Positions 45,370 through 57,839 of a stretch of 64,000 bases of DNA are shown here, piece by piece. Both the position numbers and the translations under genes were made by a program. The notes under the pieces were generated by a model. It saw only the letters and a list, made by a program, of their open reading frames with translations. It did no database searches and was not told the origin of the DNA. The stretch spans positions 10,416,001 to 10,480,000 of the forward strand of contig NC_045128.1 of the NCBI RefSeq assembly GCF_007655135.1, written 5' to 3'. Position 1 is the first letter of the stretch; the number at the start of each line of letters is the position of its first letter. Source of the DNA: Punica granatum. Lineage: Eukaryota; Streptophyta; Magnoliopsida; Myrtales; Lythraceae.

Positions 45370-45665
45370 TTTGTGTGTTTAGTTTTAGAATTGAGTTGAG
45401 TTTTGATTTTAATTTGTTTGTAATGATTGTAATATTGAATTATGAGAAAAAGTGTGAAAAAGTAAAAAAAAATAATGATTGTATTGTTGAATTGTGGAAA
45501 AAGTAATGAATAATTGAGATAATTTATTATTAAAAATTGAATTGAATGGTTAAAAAAATTGAAGAAAAATAAAAAAGTGATAATTGTGTTGTTAACTTTT
45601 GTTGTATAATGAGTAGAGTTAAAATTAGAGTTAAAATTTTAAAATCAGATTGCAAAATCAAACGT
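45370..45665 (-). mobile_element. MITE, family A, copy 2
   Basis: Ends GTTTAGTTTTAGAATTGAG at the left and CAGATTGCAAAATCAAAC at the right form imperfect inverted repeats. The interior matches the complement of 8880-9184 over most of its length, for example GAATTGAATGGTTAAAAA, GAAGAAAAATAAAAAAGTG and ATAATTGTGTTGTTAAC. Non-coding and AT-rich. Confidence 0.75.
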
Positions 45666-45699
45666 GCTAATGATTCACGAATCAAATGACCACTAAAGG

Positions 45700-46640
45700 G
45701 GGAACAGGGAGGGGCCGGAGGTTACCGGCGTCCAGCCCCACTGCTCCTCTCTCCCACTTTTATGCTTGGTTCAAAGAGTTATTCTTAAATTTGGAAATTA
45801 CCTTTTTAGAAGCAGTGGGGCTTCTAATTTATATATGTTTACTGTTTAATCATTAATTTAATTCAATCAAATGAATTTCATCAAATTGATCCCCACAGTT
45901 CCTGGCCTATGATGCTTACCAAATACAAAGATGTCTCAAGGTCCTTGAAAGAAATCGCATGGACTTTCGATGGACTTACCCAAAACAAAATAATGGTGGA
46001 TATATACTATAGGGTACACTGCAAGCTTCCATTTGAAAGATGCAAGTTGGGACAAGCTCATTCGATATGATTTATCTCATCGTTTAATGGAAATCCCTAA
46101 AGAGCAAAAAGCTCATGCGTCCAAATGGAAGACCACTGTACGGCTTGAACAAGGCTGCAGCCCAAGAGCCGTCCGTCCACTTGGCCCGAATCCATTGATT
46201 CCTAACAAACAATTATGAGAAGATAATGAGGGGATAATATGACTCATCCAGAAAAAGCTTAAAGAAAATATAGAGAACAATGTGAAAAAGACAGACAACT
46301 GCACTTTTTAATCCTCGCCGTATGTGACACAGATAAAGAGGCCAGAAGACCATTTGCCATTGAAAACAAGGCACGGGTTTAACGAAAAGAAAGGGACAGC
46401 TCCTTGGGAATGGCCTTTTTCATAGTGATTTGACACTACTATTTCAATTGTCCAATCGGATGATGGCATTTGGGAAAACCTTCGTCGTCCCGCTTCTCCA
46501 CCTGGGACTTGCCTCAGTTCCAGTGGGCAGAAAACCAATGACTTTTTTAGGGGGATTTGCTGCCGGAGATATGGACTTTTAATATCCAAAAATAACCAAG
46601 ATTTTACATGCTATAACAACTCTACTTATATATATATATA
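45700..46640. other. Intergenic sequence, slightly GC-richer, no supported gene
   Basis: Two modest frames overlap 46033-46218 (plus) and 46308-46589 (minus). Neither has a recognisable domain or splice context. A (TA)n run lies at 46627-46645. Confidence 0.4.
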
Positions 46641-46644
46641 TATA

Positions 46645-46790
46645 GGTTACAAGGGAGGCCATGTACTTAGGTACAATGAAGTATAATTTTTATTAACTAA
46701 TAAACGGACACGGGTAATCCAATTGAGTATCGAACCTGCAACTATTTGATTATCAGGCGAAAATGTTTATCACTGTATTACATTCTTTTA
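46645..46790 (-). repeat. SINE, family S2
   Basis: On the minus strand a tRNA-like 5' part (ATACAGTGATAAACATTTTC, then GTTGCAGGTTCGATAC as a B box) precedes a body ending TTCATTGTACCTAAGTAC. The same blocks recur at 49668-49805 and 47128-47262. Confidence 0.65.
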
Positions 46791-46873
46791 TATATATATA
46801 TATATATATTAATTAGGAAGGAATGCATCCCGTGAGAAATAGGAAATAAATGGGAGAACTAGATTTCACTAAT

Positions 46874-47038
46874 AAAGAGAGAAGGATATAACGCAATGAC
46901 GCACCTATTGCATAGATAATTAAGAAATTCCAGGTTTGAATCTCATAATAGGACTACGCGTACCACTTTATTAATTATAAGGATTTCTATTTCATTATAT
47001 TAAATCGATAAGCCTCCATTGTGATTGAAAAAAAAGAA
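46874..47038 (+). repeat. SINE, family S2
   Basis: CGCAATGACGCACC (A-box region), CCAGGTTTGAATCTC (B box), then TTATAAGGATTTCTATTTCATT, with a short CCTCCATTGTGATTG block and a final A run. The last part is shared with 63119-63266. The orientation is opposite to the neighbours at 46645 and 47128. Confidence 0.65.
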
Positions 47039-47127
47039 ACTAATAAATAACTTAATTTTTATTTGGTTTTTAAGTCGAGGAAAACTGTTGCAACATATGA
47101 TCTTGCATTCTTCTCTTTTCTTTTTTG

Positions 47128-47262
47128 TTAAGAGAAATTAGGCTCATGTACCTAGTATAATGAAATAAAAATCCTAAACACGGGCAATTTCACCTAAGCA
47201 TCGAATTTAGGACCTCTTAATTACCAAGCGATGGCATATATCATTGCGCTGCACCTTCTTTG
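47128..47262 (-). repeat. SINE, family S2
   Basis: Minus-strand GCGCAATGATATATGCC then GTCCTAAATTCGATGC (degenerate B box) then GGATTTTTATTTCATTATAC. It is the third S2 copy within about 620 bp. Confidence 0.6.
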
Positions 47263-49519
47263 ACAAGAAAAAATATTTTTCCTTTGCCCATAAACAAACA
47301 TATATGTGTATATACAAAAACATATATATAGATATCCAATGCATAGATATAGGTAAGTCCCTGTGCAAACACACCAGTCAAGTACACGTGCAGATGAGTT
47401 CACCAAGTGTTATGCCTACAAGGGTACTATTTTTCGACAACCACCATTTTTAACTAAATCTAATCATGTATCCTTTGATTCCTTATGATGAGGTTTATAA
47501 CGTGCTGACTATTTTTATTCTTAACGTCACAATGTAATCTTTCATGTAATAATTAAGATAGTTCATGTTTGTAACTTAGAATTTATGTCGAATGCATATC
47601 ATTTCGTCAATATATTGTTTCCAACATCGAGATTTAGTTCTTTTATAAAGTAGAAGATTTGGTTTTGATTTATTTATTCATTTATTTATACATTAAGGTA
47701 ATTTATGCAGTGTTTTATAGTTGTACAACAGTCATATTTTGGTTATCTTCAAGAGCAAACTTAATAATTAGTAACAGAAATAATTAAAATAAATTAAACA
47801 TTTGTAACATCAAGGAGAGATCTTGACATGAATTACGGTGACTCTTCTTCCAGCGGTATATATGACGGAGCGCTGGAACTACCATATGACCCAGACCAGT
47901 TCTCCATTGAAATTAGCAGATCTTAATGGGGCACGGATTAATCTTGGTCGAGGTCATCGGGCACTGATGGAGCTTGCAACCATGTCGGTTTAGGTTTTCA
48001 GGCATTGATGAAGCTCAGACATTTCAGGTAAAGGTTGCAGGGCCTCCACAGATCCTGGACTGATTTTGGTCTCACTCATGGAGTCTTAATGGAGCCGGCT
48101 TGGCAGATGTCAGTCCTCATCACACTTATCTTTTTTCTTTTTTCGGGTGAGAACAGCAAACATTCTTCCTTCGTATGACTCTGAATCTTGCGACTCGATG
48201 TCGTCTTCTCAATTATACAGTCAGGAGCTTGCAATTACTTAGTTAATTTCGACGAATAGAACCCCAATCACAAGGTTTCCCAAATCAGAGGGAACTGACA
48301 CTTTGACAAGCTTCCCACTAGTGGAACAACAACATATATATATGTATATATAGAATAAGTGGATATTGCTTTGATCATCAGAATCTATTGTTTGTTGGGA
48401 GGCGTTGTGTTCCTAAATTTAGTTGTTCATCAAACTACCGCCATAGAGAGCACCAATCATGATTTGCTAATTATACCCACCAATCAGAGACCGTGATTTC
48501 TTTCGGTACAACTCAGAGACGGTTCTGGTTTGATAAAATGGACAAAACCTAATGTCCCCATCGATCATATGTTAGCCGAAAAGGAAGAAAAATTTCTCTC
48601 GACATTTGACTTTCACATCTAATTACCTGCCAAAATGCATAATCTTCGTATTTATACGAAAGAATGGAGGAGAAGTTGAGATTTCACGTATCTTAGATGG
48701 GATTATAATGTCTTGGATCGAGGGTGCATGATTAAGACATTTTTATTACGACAAACAGAGCTATTTCAAATAAAGCCTTCCCCATATACAATTCAAACAA
48801 ATTAACCCCACGTTAGCAGCATAATGTTATATATCTTAAAAGAGATTTACCTTGAAGGTTCCAAATTTCATTGTGATTTTGACTGTCGAATGACCACAAA
48901 TATCCTAGTACTATCCGATGTTTGTCTCAAAACCTAGGCGAGGTAAAAGTGCCCACCTTTGTCGCATTTGTGCGGCTTCGCCACAATGTAGGCCGTGTCT
49001 AGAAATGCTACCGCACCTATTGGTCCTGTTCTAAATGAGTTTGCTGGTTTATTTTTTAAGGCCGACCTCTACTTGCGCATCACTATATTATATGGCTAAA
49101 ATTGGTAGGTATATGCTGGCCATTATATTGCTCGGCATACATAACATATGTGTACGAAATACGATCTTAATAAATTAGTATATATTCTCCCTCTTCCCAA
49201 ACCGATATATGGTCCTGAGTTTGATCATATATCAATATCTATAGAAGTTCTCGTGCTCGATGCCCTCCTTTTTATCTTTTTAATACTCATGGACATCATC
49301 TATTACAATAGTCATAATATCTACGCATGCTGTTTTGATTTGTTTGCTTCTATTGGACCACCATTTCCTTTTTTGGGTAATTGCAAGTGGGGCTGTTTAA
49401 CTCGTGTGCGTCCCATATGCAATTTCTTTGGTCCATCAGACGAATTAATTAATATTTCCACTAAAAACAATAATCTCAAAATTAATTAATAACAATAATT
49501 AAAGAAAGGTATGGCCAAG
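47263..49519. other. Intergenic sequence
   Basis: No supported gene apart from the short frame at 47828. AT-rich with scattered TA runs (for example 48330-48350). A frame at 49148-49489 has no recognisable motif. Confidence 0.45.
47828..47925 (+). CDS. Short open frame of protein-like composition (32 aa), unknown
   Basis: ATG at 47828 opens a 32-codon frame beginning MNYGDSSSSGIYDG and ending ISRS. Its acidic, serine-rich composition with few A/T-only codons stands out in AT-rich DNA. A CAG|GTAAAG donor-like site follows near 48030, but the frame stops before it. It may be a remnant of a first exon or chance. Confidence 0.15.

Positions 49520-49556
<37 letters not shown>
49520..49556. repeat. 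(AT)n microsatellite
   Basis: About 18 uninterrupted AT dinucleotides. Confidence 0.95.
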
Positions 49557-49560
<4 letters not shown>

Positions 49561-49667
49561 GAGTTCAAACCGGCGGGTGACCCCATTCCGCTTTAGCTAA
49601 CTGCCGCGGCCTTTTCCTGTTTCAGTAAATGCCACTATTCTTTTCTTTCTTTTTCTTTTTTTTTAGG

Positions 49668-49805
49668 TAAACAATAATACTAACTATATTTTTTTGAAAT
49701 TCTAAATAACTAATAAAGTTGCACAAGTAATTCAGCAGGTATCGAACCTGCAACTTTTAGATTAATAGATGAGGATGTGCTCCACTACCCTACGCCTTCT
49801 TTTGA
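49668..49805 (-). repeat. SINE, family S2
   Basis: Minus strand: GGCGTAGGGTAGTGGAGCAC (A-box-like), GTTGCAGGTTCGATACC (B box), then a body ending in TTAGAATTTCAAAAAAATA. This copy has the clearest B box of the family. Confidence 0.65.
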
Positions 49806-50485
49806 TGTGATACTTACTACATTAGTTGACATAATTATAAATATTCAAAATTATTAATAATCTGCCCACATCATCTCCCTCGAACACAATAAAAGAAAGT
49901 AAACAGCAACTGGAAAGGTAAATTATGTTCCATCAAATATCTGCAAAGCACACTCACACACTTCTCCTTAATGTCATTTCCCAAGTGAGACCAGTTTTGA
50001 AAAACGTTTAATCATTACAAACGGTTCCATTTCCCCGACAATCTTATAATTTTGGTACAAATATATATGAAGAGATTCTGGTATAATCAACTTTTTGGTT
50101 GGTGTTTAAGAGGTCTCATTATATATGCATTAAGTAATGACAACTATGTGTTTTTTTTCGTTTAAAGCAAGAGAGATTATACTACTCCTTCTTCTATTAT
50201 ACTTATTTCCCTTACTTCTTAAGCCATGCACGTAGTAAGTGAAGTATTTGATGCAATTAATGATATGTGCAATAAATTGTTGCAAATGCTCTAAGAAAAT
50301 AAAAAGTTTATGTCTCTCTTATGGTCCACCTTCTACTCTAAATTAAACAGACATCTTGCCAAAGCTGTGGAAGTTATGCAACATAATTACGATTTTCTTA
50401 TTAATAGAGAGCTGAATCAGTTTAGGACAGCTAAATTGAATAGAGGCTATTTATCAGGCCCTACCTCCATATATATAATTTATGG
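49806..50485. other. AT-rich intergenic sequence
   Basis: No gene recognised. A frame at 50310-50549 overlaps the next SINE remnant and lacks known motifs. Confidence 0.45.
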
Positions 50486-50487
50486 GT

Positions 50488-50612
50488 TATCAAATAGACT
50501 CGTAAGCTTAGTACAAAGAAACATACACCTAATAAAGGCTCATGGATAATTCCACCACGAGAATTAAATTTAGAATCTTTAACTTACTAGGCTAGAGTGT
50601 ACACAACTCCTC
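50488..50612 (-). repeat. SINE-like repeat, family S2 (diverged)
   Basis: Plus-strand order CTTAGTACAAAGAAA, CCTAATAAAGGC, ACCACGAGAATTAAATTTAGAATC and CTAGAGTGTACACAAC follows the S2 layout with many substitutions. Confidence 0.4.
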
Positions 50613-51184
50613 TGTCGTGGATATAATCTAATTGATATTCTCATTGGTAATTAAACAAATCACATGGCACTTTTTTTTCCCCAAAAGTATGCATGTATAA
50701 GAGAAATTATTAGTGATACTACCTAAAATAAAATATTTACTAGAAGAATAAATTATAAAATAATAATTTTTGTAGTGGTTTTGGTAAGAAATCTGACAGG
50801 TTTCTTACTTCTTAGGCAGATTAATATATGAGAAACTGTAGTTATCGATCCTTATTTTACTTTTCTTGCAATATTTAAAATTCTTGAAGAACTGAATCAT
50901 GAAAGGTGGTGTTGCCATTTATTTTTGCGACAGTCAATTTATCGATCGTGACACTTTATATTCTTTTAATCCTTTTGTTGTGTAATAAGAATAAAACTTT
51001 ATTAGGCTTTCTACATGTGAAATTCTACTATCCATGTGATAGACCTTGAAGGAGTACTCAAGAGTTAGCTCATTGGAGGTTCCCTCAAAGTGCTCATCTA
51101 AGGGCTCCCTAGAGAACCTCGAGTGGTCCAGCACCTGGACCAAATCATTTCCCTTCAGTATGTGTTTATTTTATGGCGTGTATT

Positions 51185-51285
51185 ATGATATTCAAAATTC
51201 AATGAATCTCGAATAATTCAGTTCGAATCGAATCGACTTACAAAGGGATAAAACTCTCAAATTAAGAATTTTTAGTGCGATTAGC
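51185..51285 (-). repeat. SINE-like repeat, family S1 (partial)
   Basis: The minus strand reads GAGAGTTTTATCCCTTTGTAAGTCGATTCG, given here as GAGAGTTTTATCC and AAGTCGATTCGATTCG, and then GAATTATTCGAGATTCATTG, matching the 3' half of S1. Split and diverged. Confidence 0.4.
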
Positions 51286-51368
51286 CGATATTTTCATTTC
51301 TTCTTTATATAATATTAATAATTGGGATTACTCGAAATAAACAGACAGGCCCAAGGAGAGCCTATAGC

Positions 51369-51730
51369 ATGGGGACAGGCACAAATTTGGCGTATATAAA
51401 ATTGTTCCCCGCGGATCCAACACCAGTCCAAAGCTCAATTAAAGCAAGTGGGGTCCACGCCTTGCCTTGTGTGAGTGGGACACGTGTGCTTGGGGGGCGT
51501 GGCCAGCCAATCCCTGTCTCGGCCAATGCTTGCCGGAGCATCCTTAGCCCAAAAGCAAAAGGGTCGGACCGAATCTAATCCACTGTTGGGCCTCTAGTTC
51601 CCCACCTGCACTTCCCCACCACACGCGCCGCTTTTCCCCGCGTGTCGCTCACTCGCGGTGTCGCTTGTGTTGGCAGAGTGGAAGCGGGGCATGGGGAGGT
51701 CAACGGTGCGTAAGCCTGGACTCGCCTTCA
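51369..51730. promoter_or_regulatory. GC-rich promoter-like patch
   Basis: A GC-rich island in AT-rich surroundings. It contains a G-box (GACACGTGTG near 51480), a CCAAT-type box (GCCAATCC), a TGGGCC site-II-like element near 51590 and a run of CCCCAC blocks. No gene start is convincing on either side. It may be an orphan promoter or captured sequence. Confidence 0.35.
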
Positions 51731-53640
51731 GTCGGTCGAACCCATATATGGATAAGTAACTTTAAAATACCGTTGCTGGATATGATGCTTTCAATCGTTT
51801 AATTATTATCTATCTATATAGTAAAACTCACTTGAAGTGAGTAAATACTAATGAATTATCACAAAATAATTAAAAAAAATATGAATTAATGTCTATCAAA
51901 GAGTAAATTTTTTTAAAAATAAATAAATGCTAATAAATGATGACAATAAATAATGAAAAAAATGAATTAATGTCTATCTAAGAGAATAAAACATTTTAAA
52001 AATAATTTTAAATAATTGCAATCTAATTCCATGCCTCTCACTAAATAATTTAGACTAAACAAAAATTATTAATATGTATGAGAAAATTAATTAAAATTTA
52101 AAATCGATTTTTTCGGTAAGATTAAAATCTATTTTTTTAGTATGAAGAAATTAATTAAAGAGGAAAATTATATTCCTTCAAATCTAATTTCTTGAGTTTA
52201 CATGCATCTTTGTAATAATTATTTGGATTTTATTAAAATAAATTTCATTAGAGTATCCCGATAGCAAGCTATTAGCTTGTTTATAGGTTAAAAAAAAATC
52301 ATTGCCAATCCACTATCAACCACTGGTGATGGCCTTTTTTTTTAGCATGTCAACAAACTGATAGCTTGCTGACAGAAAGCCCACCATTTGAGCATCGGGT
52401 TGCTCCATTAAGGTAATTCAAAGTCGACACAAACATGGCCCATCCCATGTTGATGTTAGATGACTTGTGCTATACGTTGGCGTAGGTTTCTCGAGTTCGA
52501 TAGCATGGGTACCCATGCCCAATGTTTGCCAAACAACATCATAGTTTGGTCTAGGGCTACCCATACAAACGTTGCCCTAGGTGGTCCTCCGCCGACTAGG
52601 GGTTGCGGTGACTACCGTTATGGGTCGACATAGATCGACCTTCACAACTCCTGTTGTAAACGTCGCGATGCCGTATTCCGACCAAACCTTAAGTCACCCA
52701 TGGTTATGGGTCGTTACAAGGCACGAGACTTTTAGCGACGCCTATATGGTCGCCTAAAGTCCCAAAAAACGTCACAATAAGTCCTTTTTTCTTTTTGTTA
52801 AAGGTTCCTAATCTTTCATTTTTCTCTATTCCTTTTCCCATGATGATGATTTCATTAGTGGATAAAAGGTTCTTAAATTGTATCTATGGGACAACATATT
52901 ATTCTACATATTTGACATCGCATAATCGAAGGGAAAATTCTATTTGTACAACTTAGTTTGCATATTACAGTAAAAGAAAGGGAGATGTTGGCTAAAAGAA
53001 GTTGATGAGAACGACATCCATCTTAAAGATAACTATGTTATTATTAAAAAAAAAAGTTTTACATTCCTGGAAAATATAAGAATCACAGATAAAAATTCAA
53101 ATAAGATAGTTAATATAAGTAAATTTATTTATTTAGGTTTATGTGATTTCTACCAACATACAATGCATATGCCTTTCTCTACGCCCTATTTTCTCCACAG
53201 CTTATTTTGAAGGGAAAGAAAGAATAGATTATTCTTTGGGTATTTCATGTCAATCTAATCTTAGAAAAGGATAAATAAAAAAAATCTTAACTATTACTTA
53301 ATTTTGTCACTATTTTCACTAAAATAGTGGCAAAATGATTACTGTGTTTTGCGATCTATGTAGACCTATTCTATTTCAACAATATAGATGAGCAAACATA
53401 TTTTGAGCTGTATAATATGAAATTGATTCGTACAACGCACGGGTAAGTATAGTAGTGTATAGTATTTTAACATGACTAGAGATCTAATTGGCATATATAC
53501 ATCCATGGCTTTTCTCCTGAATTATATCATATCGGCCTCTAAGATCGGTGTAAATAGTCCAACAGTCGTGTGCGAATCGTAAAGTCAGAGATGCTCGATC
53601 GAATGCCACGTACCCACCCCTTGATGGCGGATTCCCGACA
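51731..53640. other. Intergenic sequence
   Basis: AT-rich, with a GC-richer stretch at about 52380-52780 that has no credible frame. Nothing else supported. Confidence 0.45.
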
Positions 53641-55877
53641 ACTAAATTACTGGTAAAGCTATTCACAATTTGACCCGAACTAAACTCATTTGACCCGATT
53701 AGGGGCTCCGATTAAATTACATGAAATTGGACCCTAATCGGACCCGAACTAAATTACCCACCGATTTCATGCAATTTGACCTGAACTAAACTCAATTGGC
53801 CCCAAATTGGACTCGGACATGACACGATCAGAATTGACCCAAGACCAATTAAGTGAGATTAAGCCAAATTAGAGCCTAATTAGCATGCTACCCCCGATTA
53901 ATCCTATGGGGGCACTAATCACACACATCCAACGTATAATTGGCAAGATTTAGCCTATGTACATGAAATTAATCTCCAAAGGACTCTAATAAACCCATAT
54001 AGCATCCTAGTGTATATACATCTAATCTAGGCGCATTAACATCGACGGTCCATAGAAATACCCAAAAAGCACATTTTTTCTCAAGAATATTACGTAAGGA
54101 GTTAAGAAAGGGACTAGAGAGGGATGGTTCGACCATCACCTGAGCTAGAAAGCTCGAATAAATAATGGCCGACTAGCCTCTAGAATATCGAGTTCTACCT
54201 TTGCTTTCGGCCGAACTTCGGGATTTGACCTCCAAATGGGCGAAATGACCTTCCAAAGGGGGTCACCTTACTAATTATGGCTATAATCTAGGTTGATTTG
54301 GGATTTTGGGTTAGTATTTTGACACAACCTTAACACAAGAGAATGGCCAAAAAATCATTTTTAATTTAAAGGCAAAGAGAAGTTGGGGGTCGTTTTGCAA
54401 ATAACAAAATGTTTGGGGTCAAAATAAAAAATAATTTTCAAATTTCAGAGGTCGAACGCATGCTAGTTGGCCATTAGTAACCGCGCCCGAGATGCCAGAC
54501 GCGGTTAGGAATCGCGCCTCTGTACAGAGACATTTTTCTTAACCCATCTCTGTACAGAAACATGTTTGACAACTGCGCCCTCGTCATAAAATTCTTGATT
54601 TTTGGGAACCTAGTTCAACTATTTCGAACCGAACTGGTTTTGTCGAAAATAATAGCGTGGCCGCCTTTAAACTTATCAGAAAACTTCTTTTTCACCCTTT
54701 TCGGGATTTTAAAACACATCTGAGGGGAGAAAATATCGAAAAATATCCTCAGGTCCAGAAAACAATTTTTGATCGGAAAATACCTCGACATGAGTATTTC
54801 TCGTTAGGTGAGAATATCAATTTTTCCATCTCGAACCATTTTTCCTATTGAATAAATTATAAGAATCAAGGGATTTTAATCAGAGAAAATTATAGTGCCT
54901 TTCTCAGTAAAAAGTACGAGTAATTGGGGTTTAAAACAAGGTCCTCAAAAAGTAGGCGTCACGTTGCAAAATTCATTTTACACGCTTTCACTGAGGAATG
55001 AAATTTTATCAATTATCCCGTATTATTTTAGAAATAGGCACTGAAAGTGGAAATTAAACACTTAGCACTCGAGGACTTATCTGTTTGATCTTAAAGTTCC
55101 ATATTCTAATGTGCGATTCCTGTGTGCTTCTATCTGCTCTCTGATTCTAATGTCCTCCCTGGATTATTGACCTAGCTTGGGTCAATACGAGTTGCTTACA
55201 GCGGCCCTACCAAACATGTGAATTTTGTCGGTCATAGAATTTAAATCAACTTTCGTAGGAATCTAATAGATTCCCGTGCACCAAACACCACCATAGAGGC
55301 TACCCAGGGAAAAATCTGATGAATGTTTTCATGGATCATGGGGTACTTGAAAGAAAATAAAAAAATATGATCGTAACTACTTGCAAACAAGATCCTAGCA
55401 GTTTTGCCAACTCGTACGTGTTATTTACAGGAATTCAAATCCAAGATCTGGGAAACTAGTAACATACAAGTAGTAATTTCACTGGCTCGGCCATTATTAT
55501 AGGGTCTCATCACCTGCAAAACATAATTGGAACGTACTACATCAATGTTGTGGGGTTGTTCAATTTAACACTCTGTTTGGATAAAATTCATCAAGAGAAG
55601 GTCTCTCCTATCTTAATGTAGATTTACAAGCTACATAAGGTGGTCTAGAGGCTATACCTGGCAATAGTCGAGGTATGGCAACGACTCTAATGTCACATTT
55701 GGTTCGCTTGTAGCCTCAAATACAATTTCTGATGAGTTGAATAAACATGGATAAGAATTGAGAGATAATCTAATGGAAATACATATGAAATTTGTTTTGT
55801 GTGGCTAGAGATAATGAAAAATTAAGAGGTAGAATTTTGTATTTAATTAATTGGTAGAACTGGAAATGTAATAAAAA
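53641..55877. other. Intergenic sequence with degenerate short repeats
   Basis: GACCCGAACTAAA-type blocks recur at about 53672, 53742 and 53781, alternating with AATTTGACC and AAATTGGAC. Near 54520-54565, CTCTGTACAGA occurs twice and is itself palindromic. No coding potential of note. It may be an eroded repeat. Confidence 0.35.
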
Positions 55878-56267
55878 AAGAGTAAACTAATAATTTGTCC
55901 ATTGAGATATTGACATTACATCAAATCAGATCTCAAAAAAGTTTTTACATCAAATTGGATATTGACAGATTAAGTGTACATCAGATCACCCATTCCGTCT
56001 GCCTATCGTCCAATAGTGGACGAAAATATCTAATGTGGCTTTTTTTTTTTTACTTTTGTTACATCAAATTTGACATCGACCTATTAAATGTATATCATAT
56101 TACCCATTCTGTTAAAGGGTTCTATCGAGTTTTTAACGGCAGACAGACGAAAGTGACAATATGATGTACATTTAATAGATTAATATCAAAATTGATGTAA
56201 AATTTTTATTAAGGCTAGATTTGATATAATATTGATCTCTTGAGGGGCAAATTGTTAGTTTATTCTT
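55878..56267. mobile_element. Inverted-repeat element (MITE or small Mutator-like)
   Basis: Left arm blocks TAAACTAATAATTTGTCC, TTTTTACATCAAATTGGATATT and TTAAGTGTACATCA pair with complements of right arm blocks near 56150-56262 (ATGATGTACATTTAATAGATT, AATTGATGTAAAATTTTTA, CAAATTGTTAGTTTA). Arms are about 120 bp. A related direct copy of ACATCAAATTTGACATCGAC occurs in the middle. The target duplication is obscured by flanking A runs. Confidence 0.7.
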
Positions 56268-57195
56268 AAAAAAAAAAGATACACAGAAAGACAGAAATAC
56301 TCTCGTCCGGTAACGATTAAAAAAAAATTATAATAATTGAAAAGAAATTGGAATTTGAGAAAAAGGAATTAGATGAATATTGTTCATCTTCTTCCCTTGG
56401 CAGCCACAGCAAGAGCAATGGCGAAGCCGTGGCTCCTTGAGCCATGTGGGATCCATGAGCCCCGAGTGGGCGAACCAAGCCTTGAAGCTCAGGGCTCTCA
56501 CAACCGGATTTGTTCAACTAGTGAGCCCAAGGCGAACTTAACATTGGGGTTGCGGGCCCCATGCTTCTTGAGATCCACCAGCTTAGAGAATTGAACCCAA
56601 ATGTCTTGAGAGCCACAGGGCTTAGTTCTTGACTATCATCTTAACTATGGAAGATATTTAGCTGATTACATGTTTAAATAAATAATGCATTATTACATAT
56701 AAAATGGTGACCTTCTATCTTCTCTTCATCAAAGCAAATCATAAATGCCCATCTTGTCGTGGAGGATATTATATAGCTTCACATTAAAACAGAAAGTGTT
56801 AGTAATTGCAATATGAAATAGCTAACTACCATAATTTTAAATTTGTTTGGGTGAACACGAAATGAGTTCAGGGATGTGGAATAGGCCCATGGATGATAAA
56901 TGGCAGACCTTAATGCGTCGGATCTTTTGGTAAGTATGGATCTTTCCCCTCATCATTAAGTTATTCCCAAGAAATTTCCTCATGACAAATTCAGTAGCTT
57001 TCTAAATAATTTTCTTTTTAAGATAAGCGGCAATATATCATTGATCAAAAGCTATTTATAAAGTACGCCACATATCCAAGTACTAATATTAAATAAAAAA
57101 TAGATAATAGCTCTGAACATGTAGAGTCCAAGAGTCCTAACTGCAGCTTTTTAAATATTAGATACAAGTAGGTGGCACATTCTAATTTATTGGCT
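56268..57195. other. Intergenic sequence
   Basis: A GC-richer patch at 56390-56600 has open frames on both strands but no recognisable protein. The rest is AT-rich. Confidence 0.4.
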
Positions 57196-57200
57196 CAACT
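57196..57200. repeat. Target site duplication (CAACT), left
   Basis: Same as 60285-60289. Confidence 0.85.
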
Positions 57201-57839
57201 TTGTCACCTTCCACAACGGTGGGAATTTAGAGTGAGGAGAATGAACAATTAACACCGAATATACGTGATAAAACTTTAAAGACGATGAAAACATCCACGG
57301 ATAAAATAAGAGATTTCATTAGATCGATAAAATGGAGATTACAATCTCGAGATCACACTTGTATTTATCAGCCCCCATTATGGGACTCAATCAGAGAAGA
57401 GTCTCACAATCTTCTCAATTCTCATTACTCTCCCACTCTATGAAAAACTAGAGACTCTGAAAGAGTAAACCAAAGAATTTCCAAGAAGATTACCCTTGAT
57501 TCTCACTCAACATCTCTTGTCCAAGACTCTTCCTCTTGTATATAAGATATAAGAATATACCCATAAAATTATAGAATATCTCCTCTGAGTTATATTCTAA
57601 TATTACACGAAATCGCGTCCAAAACGGAAGCAAGAACTGCTAACCGACTTGTGTTGCTACAACAAAACCACAAGTTGCTGCGGCAAAAACATCCCTTGTT
57701 GCGGCAAATTCCATAATTGCTGCAGCGAATCTCTTTTACTGAGAGCAACTCAGCTTTGACCCCTTCTCATCGTTCGGTTGATATTGTCCTCATTTCCAAG
57801 TCTTCGGATTCTCTATTGAATACAAGACATACCTCAACA
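57201..57839 (-). repeat. LTR of the copia element (3' LTR in element orientation)
   Basis: Aligns with 59640-60284: GAGGAGAATGAACAA, CTCGAGATCACACT, AGTCTCACAATCTTCTCAATTCTC (given in parts), CCCAAGAAGATTA or variant, ATTACA.GAAATCGC. Its first 30 bases are rearranged relative to the other LTR. Confidence 0.9.
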
